This document shows, piece by piece, positions 42,066 through 53,632 of a stretch of DNA of 64,000 bases (position 1 is its first letter; each line of letters begins with the position of its first letter). Location of the stretch: positions 1-64,000 of the forward strand of contig NZ_SSXX01000007.1 of NCBI RefSeq assembly GCF_009469615.1. The letters run 5' to 3'. Below the pieces are notes generated by a model, which saw only the letters and a list, made by a program, of their open reading frames with translations, was not told where the DNA came from and made no database searches. The position numbers were made by a program, and so were the translations under genes. This DNA comes from Dechloromonas sp. H13 (GTDB taxonomy: Bacteria; Pseudomonadota; Gammaproteobacteria; Burkholderiales; Rhodocyclaceae).

Positions 42066-42539
42066 TCAGAGCGGGGGAATGCGCAGGTTCTGGCCCGGAT
42101 AGATCTTGTCCGGGTCCTTGAGCATCGGCTTGTTGGCCTCGAAGATGAGCGGATATTTGGCGCCGTTGCCGTACTGGCTGGCGGCGATCTTCCACAGCGT
42201 ATCGCCCTTGACCACCGTGTAGAAGCGCGGCTCGGCGGCCGGCGCGGCGACCGTCAGCTGGTCGTCGACGTTGTCGACGCCCTGCACGTTGCCGGCCGCC
42301 AGGATGATCTTCTCGCGGTTCTCCTGGTCCGGCGTCGAGCCGGTGATGACCACCTGGCCGCTCTTGTAGCTGACCATCAGGTTGCTCCACTTGAGGCCGA
42401 GGCTGTTGATGTGGTCGAAGATCGCCTGGGCGGCTTCCTGATTGTGGCGGTTCTTCTCCTCGATCGTCATTTCCGGCGTTTCTTCCTTGTGGCCGAACAA
42501 CTTCTCGCCCGCTTCCCTGATAAAGCTGAACAATCCCAT
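42066..42539 (-). CDS. kbp: BON-LysM protein, Kbp/YgaU-like
   Basis: A 157-residue cytoplasmic protein. A BON domain (about 25-90, with VVITGSTPDQENREKIILAA and VQGVDNVDDQL) precedes a LysM domain at the C-terminus (YTVVKGDTLWKIAASQYGN then GQNLRIPPL). This order matches Kbp (YgaU), a potassium-binding protein. There is no signal peptide, as in Kbp. AAGGAGAC precedes ATG 42539. It stands alone between yicC and gmk on the minus strand. Confidence 0.9.
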   Translation of the reverse strand: MGLFSFIREAGEKLFGHKEETPEMTIEEKNRHNQEAAQAIFDHINSLGLKWSNLMVSYKSGQVVITGSTPDQENREKIILAAGNVQGVDNVDDQLTVAAPAAEPRFYTVVKGDTLWKIAASQYGNGAKYPLIFEANKPMLKDPDKIYPGQNLRIPPL

Positions 42540-42647
42540 TTCAGTCTCCTTCGCGTTTTGCCGGCACCGGGCGGTGCGACATGAACATACCCTAGATGCC
42601 GCGTGTGACAGGGTCAAGGCACAATTTCTGGCCGCCCTGCCGCCCCG

Positions 42648-43514
42648 TCATTCCAGGTTCTGGATCTGCTCGCGCATCTGTTCGATCAGCAGCTTGAGCT
42701 CCATCGACGCCTGCGAGACCTCGGTGATCGCCGACTTGGAGCCTAGCGTGTTGGCCTCGCGGTTGAGTTCCTGCATCAGGAAGTCGAGGCGCTTGCCGCA
42801 GGCGCCGCCCTGCTTGAGGACGCGCTCGACCTCGTCGAGGTGAGCGTTCAGGCGGGTCAGCTCCTCGGCGACGTCGATGCGCGTCGCGAAGACCGCAACT
42901 TCCTGCAGCACGCGCTCGTCGCTGGCGCCACCCAGCGCCTCGGTCAGGCGCTGGCGCAGCTTGTCGGTATACACGGCCTGCGCTTCGGGAATGCGCGGCG
43001 CGACGCGGCGGACGATGTCGCGCATGGCATGGACGCGGTCGACGATCATGGCGGCCAGTTTTTCACCCTCGCGTCCGCGGCTGGCCGAAAACTCGGCGAG
43101 CACCTCGCGCGCCAGCGCCAGCACCTGCGGACCGAGCGCCGCGTAGTCGACCGACTGTTCGCCGAACATGCCGGGCCAGCGCAGCACGTCGTTCACCGAC
43201 AGCGCCCTGGCCTCCGGCATCTGGCGACGGACGCGATCGTTGAGCGCCTGCAGGGTGGCCAGCAGTTCGCCGTTGAGCTCCAGCTGGTCGGCGCGGGCCG
43301 CCGCGCCGTTGAACGCCAGCCGGCATTCCACCTTGCCGCGCGTCAGGCGGGACGCCAGGAGTTCGCGCAGCGGCATCTCGAGAGCGCGTAGGTCTTCGCT
43401 GACGCGAAAATGAAAGTCGAGGTAGCGCGAATTGACGCTCTTGAGTTCGAGCTGCAGCGTGCCGTGCTCGATATCGCACGTCTTGACTGCATAACCGGTC
43501 ATGCTGCAAATCAT
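42648..43514 (-). CDS. yicC: YicC-family endoribonuclease
   Basis: A 288-residue protein of the YicC/YloC family, reported as endoribonucleases involved in RNA turnover. The N-terminal signature SMTGYAVKTCDIEHGTLQLE and SVNSRYLDFHFRV are visible, and the C-terminus has DFLMQELNREANTLGSKS, which is highly conserved. It is divergent from the Ser/Thr kinase gene, 78 bases away. A separate ribosome binding site precedes the ATG. Confidence 0.92.
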   Translation of the reverse strand: MICSMTGYAVKTCDIEHGTLQLELKSVNSRYLDFHFRVSEDLRALEMPLRELLASRLTRGKVECRLAFNGAAARADQLELNGELLATLQALNDRVRRQMPEARALSVNDVLRWPGMFGEQSVDYAALGPQVLALAREVLAEFSASRGREGEKLAAMIVDRVHAMRDIVRRVAPRIPEAQAVYTDKLRQRLTEALGGASDERVLQEVAVFATRIDVAEELTRLNAHLDEVERVLKQGGACGKRLDFLMQELNREANTLGSKSAITEVSQASMELKLLIEQMREQIQNLE

Positions 43515-43592
43515 TATTGGGGCTCTCCAGCTTTACAGGCCGGACGACACGCCCGACAATGCCTGAAATTTTGCATAATAACCGCGAGAACA

Positions 43593-44540
43593 ATGGCGCA
43601 ACAAGCCAACCACCCGCTGCCCGCCGGACTTCAGCTCGAGGAATACACGATCACCCGCCAGCTCTCGCTCGGCGGATTTTCGATCGTCTACCTGGCGACC
43701 GACGGCGACGGCAACCGCGTGGCGATCAAGGAATACCTGCCCAACAGCCTGGCGCTACGCGGCGAAGGGGAAATCAGCCCGCAGATCACGGCCGACCACC
43801 AGAGCGCCTTCCGCTACGGGATGAAATGCTTCTTCGAGGAAGGGCGCGCCCTGGCCCGCCTCTCCCATCCGAACGTCATCCGCGTGCTCAACTTCTTCCG
43901 CGCCAACGACACGGTCTACATGGTGATGGAGTACGAGCGCGGGCGCACGTTGCAGGAGTTCATCCAGAAGCATCGCGGGGAAGTGACGGAACGCTTCATC
44001 CGCGGCGTCTTCACCCGCCTGCTCAACGGCCTGCGCGAGGTGCATTCGCACAAACTGCTGCATCTCGATCTCAAGCCGTCGAATATCTATCTGCGCGGCG
44101 ACAACACGCCGGTCCTGATCGACTTCGGTGCCGCCCGCCAGACGCTGTCGACCGACCAGCCGATGCTCAAGCCGATGTACACCCCCGGTTTCGCCTCGCC
44201 CGAACATTACGGCTCGCGCAAGGACCTCGGGCCGTGGAGCGACATCTACAGCGTCGGCGCCTCGATGTACGCCTGCATTGCCGGCGTTGCGCCGCAGGCG
44301 GCCAACGACCGCTATACCAAGGACACCCTGGTCCCGGCCATGATGCGCTGGGAAGGCCAGTATTCGGACCGCCTGCTGGAAATCATCGACTGGTGTCTCA
44401 ATCTCAACCACTTCTACCGGCCGCAAAGCGTCTTCGCGCTACAAAAGGCGCTGGTCGAGACGGTGACGCCGCCGACCCCCAGGGAAAGCCCGGGCTGGTT
44501 CAACCGCATTGTCGATAAATACAAGAAAGCCAGCCGATGA
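43593..44540 (+). CDS. Serine/threonine protein kinase, Hanks type
   Basis: A 315-residue kinase. The Gly-rich loop [13 protein letters not shown], Lys46 in VAIKEYLP, the catalytic loop HLDLKPSNI (Asp159; HLD in place of HRD), the metal-binding LIDFGAARQ and the substrate loop GFASPEHYG are present. No membrane helix or PASTA repeat follows, so it is cytoplasmic. Lack of the HRD arginine suggests it does not need activation-loop phosphorylation. Its stop overlaps the start of a PP2C phosphatase gene as ATGA, a common kinase/phosphatase pairing, but that partner carries an in-frame stop. Confidence 0.92.
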   Translation: MAQQANHPLPAGLQLEEYTITRQLSLGGFSIVYLATDGDGNRVAIKEYLPNSLALRGEGEISPQITADHQSAFRYGMKCFFEEGRALARLSHPNVIRVLNFFRANDTVYMVMEYERGRTLQEFIQKHRGEVTERFIRGVFTRLLNGLREVHSHKLLHLDLKPSNIYLRGDNTPVLIDFGAARQTLSTDQPMLKPMYTPGFASPEHYGSRKDLGPWSDIYSVGASMYACIAGVAPQAANDRYTKDTLVPAMMRWEGQYSDRLLEIIDWCLNLNHFYRPQSVFALQKALVETVTPPTPRESPGWFNRIVDKYKKASR

Positions 44541-45463
44541 GATTCACGATCTATCAGGAAAGCCGCCAGGGCGGGCGCGCCAACAACTAGGACCGGATCA
44601 CCTACTGCTACTCGCGCGAGGCGCTGCTGATGGTGATCGCCGACGGCATGGGCGGCCATCACTACGGCGAGGTCGCCGCCCAGATCGCCGTCCAGACGCT
44701 GGCCGACAATTTCCAGCGCGAAGCCCGGCCGACCCTGGCCGACCCCTTCCATTTCCTGCAGAAGGGCATGACCAACGCCCACCGCGCCATCTTCGACTTT
44801 GCCGAACGCCACCGCCTGAGCGACACGCCGCGCACCACCTGCGTCGCCTGCATCGTCCAGGACAGCATCGCCTACTGGGCGCACGCCGGCGACTCCCGCC
44901 TGTTCCTGATGCGCGGCGGCAAGGTGATCGCCCAGACCCGGGACCATTCGCGCGTCCGCATCCTGGTCGAGGAAGGGCTGATTTCCGAGGCGCGGGCGGC
45001 CACCCATCCCGACCGCAACAAGATCTACAGCTGCCTCGGCAGCCCGACGCCGCCCGAGATCGAATTCTCGCGCAAGACGCCGCTGGAGCACGGCGACATC
45101 CTGCTGCTGTGCACCGACGGCCTGTGGGGCGAGATTTCCGGCGACATGATGGCCATCACGCTCAAGGGCGCCAACATCGTGCACGCGGTGCCGATGCTGC
45201 TGTCGCAGGCCGAGACCAAGGGCGGCCCGCATGGCGACAACCTGTCGGTGGTTGCCGTGCGCTGGGAGGACAACTACGTCGAGGAAGCCAGCAGCAGCAT
45301 CTCGACGCAGACCATGGCGCTCGACGAAGTGGCCACCCACATGGAGGAATTCGGCCGCGACCCGGCGCACAAGAGCGATCTCTCGGAAGCCGAGATCGAG
45401 CAGGCGATCGAGGAAATCCGCGCCGCCATCGACAAATTCAATCCCCGGAAACAAGGACAATGA
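44537..45463 (+). pseudogene. PP2C-family protein phosphatase with in-frame amber codon
   Basis: The frame begins at ATG 44537 ([17 protein letters not shown]). It meets TAG at 44588-44590 exactly where PP2C homologues have Gln of the NQD metal-site motif: the context reads N-N-stop-D-R-I. Downstream the 308-codon frame is otherwise intact, with [29 protein letters not shown] and CTDGLW, all PP2C motifs. A single C-to-T change (CAG to TAG) explains it. A start at ATG 44630 would omit the first metal ligand. So this is a recent pseudogene, an error, or a gene relying on amber suppression. It overlaps the kinase start and precedes rph. Confidence 0.8.
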
Positions 45464-45465
45464 GC

Positions 45466-46182
45466 ATGCGCCCCAGCCAACGCCAGCCCGACCAGCTGCG
45501 CCCGGTTCGCCTGACCCGCAATTTCACCCGCCACGCCGAAGGCTCCGTGCTGATCGAGATGGGCGACACCCGCGTGCTGTGCACCGCCAGCGTCGAGGAG
45601 AACGTGCCGCCCTTCCTGCGCGGCAAGGGCCAGGGCTGGGTCACCGCCGAATACGGCATGCTGCCGCGCTCGACCCACACACGCACCGCGCGCGAGGCGG
45701 CCAAAGGCAAGCAGACCGGCCGCACCCAGGAAATCCAGCGCCTGATCGGCCGCAGCCTGCGCGCCGTCACCGACCTCAAGGCGCTCGGCGAACGCCAGGT
45801 CACGCTCGACTGCGACGTCCTGCAGGCCGACGGCGGCACCCGCTGCGCCTCGATCACCGGCGCCTGGGTCGCCCTTTACGAAGCCTGCGAGAAGCTCGTG
45901 CAGGCCGGCAAGCTGGCTGCCAACCCGGTGCGCGACCACGTCGCCGCGGTGTCGGTCGGCATCTACCAGGGCACGCCGGTGCTCGACCTCGACTACCCCG
46001 AGGATTCCGCCTGCGACACCGACATGAACGTCGTCATGACCGGCGCCGGCGGCATCGTCGAGATCCAGGGCACGGCCGAGGGCGAGCCGTTCACCCGGCC
46101 GCAGATGAACACCCTGACCGACCTCGCCGAAGCCGGCATCCGCCAGCTGATCGCCGCCCAGCAGCGCGCCCTCGCCGCATGA
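45466..46182 (+). CDS. rph: RNase PH
   Basis: A 238-residue phosphorolytic 3'-5' exoribonuclease that trims tRNA 3' ends. The start [20 protein letters not shown], then [20 protein letters not shown] and [20 protein letters not shown], are diagnostic. C-terminal motifs include [20 protein letters not shown]. The second of two close ATGs (45466) is chosen for its spacing to AAGGA and its standard length. Its stop overlaps the rdgB start as ATGA. Confidence 0.96.
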   Translation: MRPSQRQPDQLRPVRLTRNFTRHAEGSVLIEMGDTRVLCTASVEENVPPFLRGKGQGWVTAEYGMLPRSTHTRTAREAAKGKQTGRTQEIQRLIGRSLRAVTDLKALGERQVTLDCDVLQADGGTRCASITGAWVALYEACEKLVQAGKLAANPVRDHVAAVSVGIYQGTPVLDLDYPEDSACDTDMNVVMTGAGGIVEIQGTAEGEPFTRPQMNTLTDLAEAGIRQLIAAQQRALAA

Positions 46183-46766
46183 AGCAGCTCGTCCTCGCCT
46201 CCAACAACGCCAAGAAGATGAAGGAGCTCGACGCGCTGCTGGCGCCGCTCGGCTTCGAGATCATTCCGCAGGGGCAACTGGGCATCCCGGAAGCCGAGGA
46301 GCCGCACTGCACATTCGTCGAGAATGCGCTGGCCAAGGCCCGCCATGCCGCCCGGCTGTCCGGCCTGCCGGCGCTGGCCGACGACTCCGGCCTCTGCGTC
46401 CGCGCCCTCGGCGGCGCGCCGGGCGTGCAGTCGGCGCGCTATGCCGGCGAGCCGAAATCGGATGCGCGCAACAACGAGAAGCTGCTCGCCGAACTCGGCG
46501 ACAACGCGGACCGCCGCGCCCACTTCGTTTCGCTGATCGTGCTGGTGCGCCATGCCGACGACCCGCAACCGCTGATCGCCGAAGGCGAATGGCACGGCGA
46601 GATCCTGCCCGCGCCGCGCGGCGGCAGCGGCTTCGGCTATGACCCGCTGTTCTTCGTGCCGGCCTTTGGACAAACCGCCGCCGAACTCGATGCCGAAACC
46701 AAGAACCGGGTTTCCCATCGCGGCCAGGCGATGCAGCAACTGATCGCCCGCCTGCCGGCGCTCTAG
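46179..46766 (+). CDS. rdgB: XTP/dITP diphosphatase (non-canonical purine NTP pyrophosphatase)
   Basis: A 195-residue house-cleaning enzyme that hydrolyses dITP and XTP to monophosphates. Visible motifs: [18 protein letters not shown] at the N-terminus, the Mg site [34 protein letters not shown] and the C-terminal [12 protein letters not shown]. It is coupled to rph by a 4-base overlap and followed 4 bases later by hemW, a conserved order in this class. Confidence 0.95.
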   Translation: MKQLVLASNNAKKMKELDALLAPLGFEIIPQGQLGIPEAEEPHCTFVENALAKARHAARLSGLPALADDSGLCVRALGGAPGVQSARYAGEPKSDARNNEKLLAELGDNADRRAHFVSLIVLVRHADDPQPLIAEGEWHGEILPAPRGGSGFGYDPLFFVPAFGQTAAELDAETKNRVSHRGQAMQQLIARLPAL

Positions 46767-46770
46767 CCAC

Positions 46771-47976
46771 GTGGCGCGCACCATCCCCATTTTTGCCCAA
46801 AAATCGGCGTCGACCGCAGCCGCCCTCGAATTCCGGGTGTCGCCGCCGCTCGCGCTCTATGTGCACGTCCCGTGGTGCGTGCAGAAATGCCCCTACTGCG
46901 ACTTCAACTCGCACGAGGCCAACGGCACGATTCCGGAAGACGAATACGTCGCCGCGCTGATCGCCGACCTGCAATCGGCCCTGCCGCTGATCTGGGGGCG
47001 GCCGGTGGTCAGCGTCTTCTTCGGCGGCGGCACGCCCAGCCTGATGTCGCCGGCCGCCATCGACGAACTGCTCGCCGCCTTTCGCGCGCTGGCCATGCTG
47101 TCGCCGGAAGCCGAGATCACCCTGGAGGCCAACCCCGGCACGGTCGAGGCGGAAAAATTTGCCGGCTTCCGAGCCGCCGGCGTCAATCGCCTGTCGCTCG
47201 GCATCCAGAGCTTCAACGACGCACACCTCAAGGCGCTCGGCCGCATCCACGGCAGCGCCGAGGCCAGGCGCGCGGCGCAGCTGGCCGGCGAGCACTTGGA
47301 GGCGTTCAACCTCGACCTGATGTACGGCCTGCCTGGCCAGTCACTGGAACAGGCGCTGGCCGACGTCGACGCCGCGCTCGCCTTTGCCCCGCCGCACCTT
47401 TCCTGCTACCAGCTGACGCTGGAGCCGAACACGCGTTTCGCCGCCTTCCCGCCCGAGTTACCGGAAAGCGACCTGTGCGCCGACATGCAGGAAGCTATCG
47501 AAACCCGGCTCACCGCCGCCGGCTACGCCAACTACGAAACCTCGGCCTTCGCCCGGCCGGGCCGGCAGTGCCGGCACAACCTGAACTACTGGCATTTCGG
47601 CGACTACCTCGGCATCGGCGCCGGCGCCCATTCCAAGCTGACGCTGCACGACCGCGTCCTGCGCCAGATGCGCTGGAAGCACCCGAACGCCTACCTGGAG
47701 AACGTCCGCGCCGGGAATCCGCTGCAGGAATCGCGCGAGATCGCTGCGCGCGAACTGCCCTTCGAATTCCTGATGAATGCGCTGCGCCTCGCCGACGGCT
47801 TCCCGCCGGCGCTGTTCGAGTCGCGCACGGCGCGCCCGCTAGGCGCCGTCCTGCCAAAGCTGCGGGAGGCCGAGGCAGCCGGGCTGCTCGCCATCGGCCC
47901 CGAACGCATCGCCCCGACCCTCAAGGGTCGGCGCTTTCTCAACGTCCTGCTCGAACGCTTCCTGGACGCCGACTGA
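46771..47976 (+). CDS. hemW: Radical-SAM heme chaperone HemW
   Basis: A 401-residue radical-SAM protein that delivers heme to target proteins. The cluster motif CVQKCPYC (CxxxCxxC) follows YVHVPW near residue 36. FFGGGTPSLM, ANPGTVE and LGIQSFND are typical. It lacks the Cys upstream of the CxxxCxxC motif used by genuine HemN. The best start is GTG at 46771, four bases after rdgB. Its first 25 codons overlap an inverted copy of the dispersed TGCGGTCGAC repeat, so the leader may be repeat-derived. Confidence 0.92.
   Translation: MARTIPIFAQKSASTAAALEFRVSPPLALYVHVPWCVQKCPYCDFNSHEANGTIPEDEYVAALIADLQSALPLIWGRPVVSVFFGGGTPSLMSPAAIDELLAAFRALAMLSPEAEITLEANPGTVEAEKFAGFRAAGVNRLSLGIQSFNDAHLKALGRIHGSAEARRAAQLAGEHLEAFNLDLMYGLPGQSLEQALADVDAALAFAPPHLSCYQLTLEPNTRFAAFPPELPESDLCADMQEAIETRLTAAGYANYETSAFARPGRQCRHNLNYWHFGDYLGIGAGAHSKLTLHDRVLRQMRWKHPNAYLENVRAGNPLQESREIAARELPFEFLMNALRLADGFPPALFESRTARPLGAVLPKLREAEAAGLLAIGPERIAPTLKGRRFLNVLLERFLDAD
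46785..46822 (-). repeat. Dispersed TGCGGTCGAC repeat, copy 3 (inside hemW 5' end)
   Basis: On the minus strand this reads GGCTGCGGTCGACGCC followed by GATTTTTGGGCAAAAATGGGG. The alignment to copy 1 (TGCGGTCGACG, then an A/T run, GGGCAAAAATG) is close. It encodes the FAQKSASTAA stretch of the HemW leader. Confidence 0.6.
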
Positions 47977-47988
47977 AGCGGCGGCGCG

Positions 47989-48399
47989 TCAGCTGAACAG
48001 GCCGCCCTTTTTCAGCATGTCCAGTCCCTGCGCCAGCAGATCGCCGCCCTGCGGCAGCTGGCCGTTCGGCGTCAGCCGGTCGACCACCTGCGGCAGCAGT
48101 TCGGCGAGGCTACCCGAGGCCTGTTCCGGGCCGACCCCGAGCTTCGCGGCGATGTCCTGCAATGAAGCGTCGCCGAGTGCGCCCTGCACCTGCTCGGGCG
48201 AAACCGGCAGGTTGGCGCCGGTCGACACCCAGGAATTGACGATTTCGCCCAGCCCGCCCTGCTGGAAGGCGCTGACCAGCCCTTCCAGGCCGCCGTGGCG
48301 CGGATCGTTGACCAACTGCAGCACGGTTTCCAGCAAGGCGCCGTTGCCGCCGGATTGTCCGCCGGCCAGCGCGCCGGCCATTTGATCGAGAAGCCCCAT
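47989..48399 (-). CDS. YidB-like DUF937 protein
   Basis: A 136-residue protein beginning MGLLDQMAGALAGG, with a Gly/Asn-rich segment and then ALLETVLQLVNDPRHGGLEGL. The C-terminus has GQLPQGGDLLAQGLDML. This matches the YidB family (DUF937), small soluble proteins of unknown function with repeated helical segments. It lies convergent with hemW and downstream of the two-component genes on the minus strand, with its own start 75 bases past the kinase stop. Confidence 0.88.
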   Translation of the reverse strand: MGLLDQMAGALAGGQSGGNGALLETVLQLVNDPRHGGLEGLVSAFQQGGLGEIVNSWVSTGANLPVSPEQVQGALGDASLQDIAAKLGVGPEQASGSLAELLPQVVDRLTPNGQLPQGGDLLAQGLDMLKKGGLFS

Positions 48400-48473
48400 G
48401 ATTGCGTCCTCCACAGCGATGAAAGTCCGGTCATCGTAACCGAAGCGCCCGGGTCCCGGGGGAACGATCACCC

Positions 48474-50464
48474 TCAGGGCGCCAGCGGCTCGAAGCGCAG
48501 CCAGACGCTGAAGCGCGAGCCGGCGCCGGGCGCGCTGTCGACCGTGATGCGGCCGCCATAGCGCTCGACCAGCGACAGGCTGACCCACAGCCCGAGGCCG
48601 GTGCCGCCGGGCTTGCGGGCCGTGTAGAAGGGCTTGAACAGGCGCTCGCGCTCGGCCGGCGTGAGGCCGGGGCCGGTGTCGGCGACCACCAGGCGCAGGC
48701 CGACCGGCATGTCCGACTCGTCCCAGTCCTCGGCCGCCAGCGTCAGCACGCCGCCGTCGGGCATCGCCTGGATGGCGTTGACCATCAGGTTGATCAGCAC
48801 CTGCTGCAATTCGTTGCGGTTGCACAGCACGTTGCGCACCGAATCGAGGTGCTGCTCGACGGCGATCGTCCCGCGTTTCAGCAGGTGGCCGACCAGCACC
48901 AGGCTGTCCTGGATCAGCGCCGCCGGCGCCACCGGTTCCAGGTAGCCGACGTAGTCCTGGGGCCGCGCGAACTGCAGCAGCTTGGCGACGATCAGGCGGA
49001 TGCGATGGACCTGCTCCTGGATCAGCCGCACCTCCGGCTCGACCGGCTCCGCAGCCGTTCCGAGGATGTCGCGCAACACGTCGAGGTTGCCCTGGATCAC
49101 CGCCACCGGGTTGTTGATCTCGTGCGCGACGCCGGCGGTGAGCTGGCCGATCGCCGCCAGCTTCTCGTTCATCACCAGCTGCGACTGCGCCGCCTTGAGG
49201 TCGGCGACGGCTTGTTCGAGCTCGGCCGTGCGCTTGGCCACCTCGGCGTCGAGCGCCTCGCCCCAGCGCTTGAGCGATGCCGCCTGCGCCTGCAGGCGGT
49301 CGAGCAGGCGGTCGAAGTGGGCGGCCAGTTCGCCCAGCTCGTCGCGGCTGGCGACAGCGCCGACCCGGGCGCCGGCGTCGTCCTGCTCGATGGCGTGCAT
49401 CGTCGCGTGCATGCGTTCGATCGGGCGGAAGACCCGGCGCGCCCAGAAGAAGGCGAAGACGCCGGCGACCGCCATGGCCAGCACGAAGAGCCCGACGACC
49501 ACCGCGAGGGCGCCGCGCCGGGCGGCCGCAAAGGGCGCTTCGAGAAAGCCGACGTAGAGCATGCCGACGCGCCGGCCGTGGCTGTCGACCAGCGGCTCGT
49601 AACCGGAGACATACCAGTCGGTGACGACGAAGGCGCGGTCGAGCCAGGTCTGCCCTTCGTCGAGCACCGCGCGGTGGACCGCCGCCGAGACCCGCGTGCC
49701 GATCGCCCGCCCACCCTCGAACAGGCGCACGTTGGTCGCCACCCGGACGTCGCCGAGAAACAGCGTTGCCGTGCCGCGGCTGCCGAGCAGCAGGGCGCCG
49801 TCGGGATAGACGATCTCGTTCACGCGGTCGATGAATTCGAGGTTCTTGTTGAGCAGCACGCCGCCGGCCAGCACCCCACGCAGGCGCCCAGCCGCGTCGT
49901 ACACCGGCGCCGCGGCGTGGATGACCAAGCCGCGCTCCTCGCTCGCGCGGTCGTCCGGCGTCGCGTTGGCCGTCGCCAGGATGGCGGTGCGCGCCTGTTC
50001 GGCGAGGCGGGGATCGAGCAGGCGCAGCTGTTCGGCGCTCATCACGTCGGTGCCGGTCCGCGCCCGGCCGGCGCCGGCGCCGGCCAGCACCGGCCAGTCG
50101 GCGAGGGCGGCCGCGTCGCGGTCGACGTCCAGAAAATAGAGAAAATCGAGCTTCATGCCGGCCCGCGCGCCGGCCAGCAGCTCGGGCGCCGCCCCGTCGG
50201 GCGCGCCAAGCGAATGCGCCAGGGCGTTGGCCAGGCGCGCCGACCCGGCCAGCCCCTCGACCGAGCTGCCGACGCTTTCCGTCACCCGCTCGAAATAGCC
50301 GTGCGCGACGGCGAGGTCGGCACGCACCTTGGCGATCAGCAGGCGATTCAGGTAGTCGTCGCCCCACGTGGTGAGCACCGCCAGCAGCACCGGCAGCACG
50401 ATGCCGAGCGGCAGCAGCGCCAGCAGCAGCAGGCGGACGCGGATCGAGCGCCGCCCCGACGCTG

Positions 50465-50486
<22 letters not shown>
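48474..50486 (-). CDS. Membrane sensor histidine kinase, NtrB-like output, partner of sigma54 activator
   Basis: A 670-residue kinase. A membrane helix (about 17-40) and a second (about 325-350) bracket a periplasmic sensor domain of about 280 residues that resembles a double Cache domain. A HAMP region and a coiled coil (about 405-440) follow. The phosphoacceptor motif is GVAHEINNPVAVI. The ATPase part has NLMVNAIQAM, DTGPGLTP and GGTGLGLWVS. No ATG is available; GTG 50486, overlapping the regulator gene by 22 bases, is the most likely start and is less certain than the rest. It should phosphorylate the adjacent sigma54-dependent activator. Confidence 0.85.
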
Positions 50487-51817
<1,331 letters not shown>

Positions 51818-51902
51818 CGTCTCCTCCAATCCGCCCCGGATGATCGCAAACAAGCGGGCCCGGAGGCAACCGGCGGCGCCGGCCGGGCGGTGGCGCGGCC
51901 GC

Positions 51903-52364
51903 TCAGTTGCCGTTGCGCAGGGCGGCCGCCGTTGCCGTCGCGTTGGCCGCGCGCGCCGCCGCGGCCACCTCGCAGGTGACGATCGTCTTGCCGATCGGCG
52001 CCAGGGCGAGGCCCGCCAGCTTCAGGTGCTGCAGGGCGAAGGGGATGCCGATGATGGTGATGAAGCAGGCGATGGCAGAGGCGACGTGGCCGATCGCCAG
52101 CCACACCCCGGCGCAGACGAACCAGATGACGTTGCCGATCAGGCCGAGGGCGCCGGTGCCGATGTCGTCCGCCTGGTGCAGTTCCCGGCGGCTGATCGCC
52201 TCCTTGCCGAAGGGAAGGAAGGAAAACTGGCCGATGACGAAGGCGGCCCTGGCCCACGGAATGCCGACGATGGTCAGCAGTGCCAGCACGCCGACCAGCC
52301 ACCAGGCGAGCCCCATCAGGAAGCCGCCCAGGATGAACCAGAGAAAATTTCCGATCGCGCGCAT
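51903..52364 (-). CDS. YccF-family membrane protein
   Basis: A 153-residue inner-membrane protein with about four hydrophobic segments. It fits YccF: MRAIGNFLWFILGGFLMGLA then IVGIPWARAAFVIGQFSFLP at the N-terminal half, and a repeat of the same pattern (GNVIWFVCAGVWLAIGH then IGIPFALQHLKLAGLALAP) in the second half. YccF function is not established. ATG 52364 is preferred over a TTG nine bases earlier because AAGG is better spaced. It stands alone, divergent from nothing in particular. Confidence 0.88.
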   Translation of the reverse strand: MRAIGNFLWFILGGFLMGLAWWLVGVLALLTIVGIPWARAAFVIGQFSFLPFGKEAISRRELHQADDIGTGALGLIGNVIWFVCAGVWLAIGHVASAIACFITIIGIPFALQHLKLAGLALAPIGKTIVTCEVAAAARAANATATAAALRNGN

Positions 52365-52453
52365 TCTCGACAACCTTTCACGATGATCCGTCCGTCATGG
52401 GCGCCATTGTCGCCCAAAACGCCGGCGGCAGCCCGTCGCATGCTGTAAACGCC

Positions 52454-53509
52454 CTAGAACTCGCGCTCCACGAGGCTTTCGGGCACCGCCGCCCCGCGTT
52501 CGACGCGCACCGGGAAGATGCCGATGGTCCGCCCGTCCTGCGTCGCGACGACGAAGCGCCACGCTCCCGGGCGCGGGTTGAGTACCCACGAGTAGCCGCG
52601 AAAGCCGCGCTCGCGCCCGCCGCTGCTGCGAAAGCGGTTGCGGTAGACCAGCCGCCAACCATCGGCTTCCCGGAATTCCCAGCGGTGCTCGAGCGCCGCC
52701 GTCACGCCGAGCGGCGCGAACACCGCCGAGACGCCGTAGAGTCTGCCGCCCTCGGCGACGTGGACCGTGGCCGACTGCGCGCGCCAGAACTGCCACAGGG
52801 GCGGCGGCTCGACCTTGAGCGCGAAGCGGTTTCCCTCGTGGACGAACTCGTGCCCGACCGCCATGTCCTGCTTGACCAGCGGCACCGGCGCGATCATGTC
52901 GAGGCGCCAAGCCAGCAGCAGCCCGGCGACCAGCAGCCAGGCCGGGAAGATGCGCCCCGGCCGCCCCGGCGCCAGGCGCCACAGGCCGTGCGCGAGCAGC
53001 GCGCCGGCCACCGTCGACACGTAGAACCACAGCGGATCGAGGCTGCCCAGCGCGTGCGGCAGGGCGAAATTGAACAGGAGGATGGCATTGAGCGCGAACA
53101 GCGCCCAGATCAGGGTGAAACGCCGGCCATACCGCTTGCCGACGAACTCGTTGCCGACCAGCAGCAGGCCGAGCAGGAGCGCCGTCAGCCAGGCGCCGAG
53201 GTGGCCGGAACTCTTGAAGTAGAAGATGAACAGCGCCGAGAAAATGCCGCCGAAGAAGAACTGCAGCAGCAGATAGGGCGCCTGCCAGGCGATGGCGGCG
53301 AGGCGCCCGCGCAGGCCGGCAGCGACCGGCTCGCCGTCGCCGCGCGCCGCGCGCCGGGCCAGCCAGAGGATAAGCAGGCCGGCCGCCAGGAGGTAGGCGC
53401 CGAGCACCCAGAGGTCGGCCGCCCTGACCCGCTGGCCGATGGTCAGCGCATCCCAGGCGAAGCCACCGAAAAATGCGAGCAGGGGAAGGAAGCGCTGCAG
53501 GAACTTCAA
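52454..53509 (-). CDS. DUF2914 membrane protein
   Basis: A 351-residue protein. The N-terminal two-thirds are membrane helices (about eight, for example LLQFFFGGIFSALFIFYF). A soluble C-terminal DUF2914 domain (about 255-345) is recognised by GVSAVFAPLGVTAALEHRWEF, then GYSWVLNPRPGAWRFVVAT and GIFPVRVERG. DUF2914 is unassigned; a beta-sandwich is likely. It lies next to, but not overlapping, YccF on the minus strand. Confidence 0.85.
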   Translation of the reverse strand: MKFLQRFLPLLAFFGGFAWDALTIGQRVRAADLWVLGAYLLAAGLLILWLARRAARGDGEPVAAGLRGRLAAIAWQAPYLLLQFFFGGIFSALFIFYFKSSGHLGAWLTALLLGLLLVGNEFVGKRYGRRFTLIWALFALNAILLFNFALPHALGSLDPLWFYVSTVAGALLAHGLWRLAPGRPGRIFPAWLLVAGLLLAWRLDMIAPVPLVKQDMAVGHEFVHEGNRFALKVEPPPLWQFWRAQSATVHVAEGGRLYGVSAVFAPLGVTAALEHRWEFREADGWRLVYRNRFRSSGGRERGFRGYSWVLNPRPGAWRFVVATQDGRTIGIFPVRVERGAAVPESLVEREF

Positions 53510-53547
53510 GTCTGAGGTATTTCGGAAACGATCGGGAGCTGCGGCCG

Positions 53548-53575
53548 GAAAAAGGAGGGAGCCGACGCGGCTCCC
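53548..53575 (-). terminator. Terminator downstream of the glycine-zipper lipoprotein gene
   Basis: On the minus strand GGGAGCC-GCGTC-GGCTCCC followed by TCCTTTTT. The seven-pair stem is about 60 bases past the stop of the 74-residue gene and before the DUF2914 gene. Confidence 0.75.
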
Positions 53576-53593
53576 CGGCTGCCGTTTCCGGCC

Positions 53594-53620
53594 GGTCGCG
53601 GTCGACGCCGCGGCAAGGCC
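53594..53620 (+). repeat. Dispersed GCGGTCGAC repeat, divergent copy
   Basis: GGTCGCGGTCGACGCCGCGG, then CAAGGCC. It shares GCGGTCGACGCC with the longer copies at 24392 and 46785 but not their A-rich part. It lies just past the stop codon of the glycine-zipper gene. Confidence 0.4.
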
Positions 53621-53632
53621 GGATTTCGGCGC

